Below, in pieces: positions 4,842 to 6,347 of a stretch of DNA of 6,347 nt (the stretch's first letter is position 1; every line of letters starts with the position of its first letter). The notes beneath the pieces are model-generated. The model was not told the origin of the DNA and searched no databases. It worked only from the letters and a program-made list of their open reading frames with translations. The DNA comes from Candidatus Jordarchaeia archaeon (GTDB taxonomy: Archaea; Asgardarchaeota; Jordiarchaeia; Jordiarchaeales; Freyrarchaeaceae). The DNA lies in assembly GCA_018383835.1 (NCBI GenBank), contig JAHAWR010000092.1, positions 1 through 6,347 of the forward strand, given 5' to 3'. The translations under genes and the position numbers were made by a program.

Positions 4842-6056
4842 GTGAAGTACGACTTAGTTATTGTTGGCGCCGGTCCAGGTGGCACGTCGACGGCGATCTC
4901 CGCCCTGAAGGCTGGCGGCAGCGTCATAATACTCGACAGGAAAACCAACGTGGGAGTGCCTGTCCAGTGCGGTGAAGCCGTCGGAAAAACCGGTCCGAGC
5001 CTCGCCGAAATTGATGTTCCGAAGAGGGCCATCTTGAACCCGATAAGGGGGTTCAAGATTTTCAGTCCAAACCTGACGCCTGTGGTCTACGCTAAGAGCG
5101 AGGCTGAAGGGTACATTGTGGACAGGCGTATATTCGACAAGGAGCTGTTTGCACGCGCATGCGAGCTTGGAGCTGACGCTATGGTCGGAGCGAACGTCGT
5201 CGACCTGATCTACGAGGACGGAAAGGTTTCAGGTGTCGTCGCACGCTACTTCGGGGAGAAGGTTGAGGTTCGGGGAGAAGTCGTCGTTGGAGCGGACGGG
5301 GTTAACAGCACGGTCGCCCGCATATCCGGCCTGAGGAAATTCATCAAGCCCCGCGACTTGGATACGAGCGCCCAGTTCGAGATGGTTGGAGTCAACATAG
5401 AGGACGCGAGCCTCATGGAGTTCTACTTGGGACGGAAGGTTGCCCCAAGGGGTTATGTGTGGGTTTTCCCAAAGGGGGAGAATAGGGCTAACGTCGGCAT
5501 AGGGATCGGCGCCGGCATGGGCGAGAAGACCGCCTACGCCTACCTCATGGACTTCATAAAGAACAACCCGCGGGGAAAAGAGGTATGCAGGGGCGCGAAG
5601 CCTATCGAGTTCAGGGTGGGAGCCATACCGCTGGGGGGGCCTAACGCTAAGAACGTAGCTGACGGACTAATGCTTGTCGGCGACGCTGCAGGCCAAGTTC
5701 ACCCGATAACGGGGGGAGGCATAGGTTACGCCATGGTCTGCGGCAGCATAGCTGGAAGGGTTGCTGTGGAATGCATAGAGGGTGGGGACGTGAGCGAGAG
5801 GGCTCTCTCGAAGTATGAGTCCCTCTGGAGGGAGAAGTACGGGCACGAGTTCAGCCAGATGCTAGCCCTCAGAAGCCTCCTTGAAGAAACAGAAGACGAT
5901 GTCCTAGACGACTTGGCGAAAATATTGACGGGCGAGAACGTCGTGGAGCTGACTGCGGGGAAGAAGATAGGGGTTGTTCTCAGGGCTGCGGCGAAGGGGA
6001 ACGTTAAGCTTCTCAGGATGCTTAACGAGCTGAGGAAGCTCCAGCTGATACAGTAG
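4842..6056 (+). CDS. Digeranylgeranylglycerophospholipid reductase (geranylgeranyl reductase family)
   Basis: An FAD enzyme, probably membrane-associated, that reduces the double bonds of the geranylgeranyl chains in archaeal ether lipids. This late step gives the saturated phytanyl core. At 404 residues it has normal family length. It has the dinucleotide-binding fingerprint VIVGAGPGG at about 6-14, and PVQCGEAVG (40-48), the conserved cysteine loop of the family. RRIFDKELF lies at about 95-103 and GADGVNS at 150-156. YVWVFPKG (205-212) lines the lipid pocket in known structures. The second FAD motif GDAAGQVHPITGGGI (280-294) follows. The C-terminal helical part (about 325-404) is intact and ends in a Leu/Lys-rich helix. 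The ferredoxin gene lies just upstream and is the likely electron donor. Other members of the FixC/GGR superfamily, such as menaquinone-chain reductases, share these motifs, so the exact lipid substrate is inferred. A minus-strand tnpB converges on its 3' end. Confidence 0.88.
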   Translation: MKYDLVIVGAGPGGTSTAISALKAGGSVIILDRKTNVGVPVQCGEAVGKTGPSLAEIDVPKRAILNPIRGFKIFSPNLTPVVYAKSEAEGYIVDRRIFDKELFARACELGADAMVGANVVDLIYEDGKVSGVVARYFGEKVEVRGEVVVGADGVNSTVARISGLRKFIKPRDLDTSAQFEMVGVNIEDASLMEFYLGRKVAPRGYVWVFPKGENRANVGIGIGAGMGEKTAYAYLMDFIKNNPRGKEVCRGAKPIEFRVGAIPLGGPNAKNVADGLMLVGDAAGQVHPITGGGIGYAMVCGSIAGRVAVECIEGGDVSERALSKYESLWREKYGHEFSQMLALRSLLEETEDDVLDDLAKILTGENVVELTAGKKIGVVLRAAAKGNVKLLRMLNELRKLQLIQ

Positions 6057-6347
6057 GAGGCCGAAGGGTTCCAGACTAAGTATGGGTAAGTGTTGATCCA
6101 TACTTGGTCCTTGGGGTTCACAAGCCTCAAAGCCCCTCACGAGCTCATTGGAGCCTGCATCAGCCTCACCCCCCGTCAGGGCAAACCCACCCCACCTCCC
6201 CACAAGCCCAACGAAGAGCTTCAGAGACGGGGAAAGACCCTCCACCTGAAGATATAAGTTTAAGCACGCGTTAAACTGCCTATCAATCTTTAACCCGCAA
6301 CCCTTACACTCGTAGAGTGCTCCCTTCGGGGCATTAACCATCCCACT
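5904..6347 (-). CDS. tnpB: TnpB (IS200/IS605-type) C-terminal fragment, runs off the window
   Basis: The frame is open from the right edge. Near its beginning it reads ALYECKGCGLKIDRQFNACL (CxxC codons at 6308-6297; the Asp of DRQFNA at 6284-6282). This is the second half of the OrfB/TnpB zinc ribbon followed by the RuvC-III motif DRxxNAxxN, whose Asp is catalytic. TnpB is the RNA-guided nuclease of IS200/IS605/IS607 elements. The first CxxC and the rest of the protein lie beyond the edge, and the ATG at 6341 is internal. After the motif come LNLYLQVEGLSPS and GGEADAGSNELVRGFEACEP, plausible as a natural tail. The frame then has no stop until TAG at 5906-5904, so it would cross the hairpin at 6074-6109 and run 153 bp antisense to ggr. 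That part is probably not original TnpB, which suggests a lost stop, a frameshift or a truncated right end. The element may be dead. Confidence 0.8.
   Translation of the reverse strand, partial: SGMVNAPKGALYECKGCGLKIDRQFNACLNLYLQVEGLSPSLKLFVGLVGRWGGFALTGGEADAGSNELVRGFEACEPQGPSMDQHLPILSLEPFGLLLYQLELPQLVKHPEKLNVPLRRSPENNPYLLPRSQLHDVLARQYFRQVV
6057..6347 (-). mobile_element. Right end of an IS200/IS605-type element (partial)
   Basis: The tnpB fragment plus the hairpin at 6074-6109 look like the right end of an IS605-family or stand-alone TnpB element, inserted shortly after the ggr stop. Its boundary must lie between the ggr stop (6056) and about 6110. I cannot fix the exact end or target site without homologous copies. 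The left end and any tnpA lie outside. In such elements the tnpB 3' end and right end template the omega-RNA, whose guide comes from flanking DNA. Confidence 0.5.
6074..6109. repeat. 12-bp inverted repeat (hairpin) between ggr and tnpB
   Basis: GACTAAGTATGG (6074-6085) pairs with CCATACTTGGTC (6098-6109) around a 12-nt loop. All 12 positions pair in a plus-strand transcript, with one G-U. On the minus-strand transcript that position is a C-A mismatch, with 8 perfect pairs inside it. It begins 17 bp after the ggr stop. It could be the subterminal hairpin of the IS right end recognised by TnpA, part of an omega-RNA scaffold, or a 3'-end stabiliser of the ggr transcript. No T-run follows, so it is not a classic terminator. 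Confidence 0.65.

Overview
The window reads as archaeal DNA, most likely from a thermophilic member of the Thermoproteota/TACK group. Three things point that way: a ferredoxin-dependent indolepyruvate oxidoreductase, a geranylgeranyl reductase of the archaeal ether-lipid pathway with its own ferredoxin, and TTTAAA-type promoters followed by short Shine-Dalgarno leaders. TTG and GTG starts are very common. The lineage is inferred from gene content only.

Layout. Positions 1-2064 (minus strand) hold iorA and the first 38 codons of iorB, overlapping by 4 bp: the two subunits of indolepyruvate:ferredoxin oxidoreductase. Positions 2121-2768 (minus) encode a Nudix hydrolase that resembles type I IPP isomerase but lacks its catalytic cysteine. 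A divergent promoter region (about 2769-2921) separates this minus-strand block from plus-strand genes. These are a 36-codon ORF with a signal-peptide-like N-terminus (2922-3032), a TIM-barrel protein of the xylose-isomerase-like/DUF692-like kind (3115-3954), a 231-bp non-coding stretch containing a nested set of complementary segments (3989-4133), a small two-helix membrane protein (4186-4524), and a ferredoxin-geranylgeranyl reductase pair (4654-6056). The right edge holds the C-terminal part of a TnpB (IS200/IS605-type) gene on the minus strand, converging on ggr, with a 12-bp hairpin between them.

How the genes relate. Ferredoxin redox chemistry is the common thread. IorAB makes reduced ferredoxin while oxidising aryl pyruvates. 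The small 2x[4Fe-4S] ferredoxin next to ggr is well placed to feed electrons to the FAD enzyme that saturates archaeal lipid chains. No known defence system, CRISPR array, rRNA or tRNA is visible.

Most notable oddities. The first 25 bases are an exact inverted copy of an internal iorA segment (677-701), so the left edge may be a chimeric contig end or a real inversion junction. The 3989-4133 stretch is a candidate structured RNA or small mobile element. The tnpB reading frame runs without a stop into the antisense of ggr. I did not find a convincing new multi-gene system.
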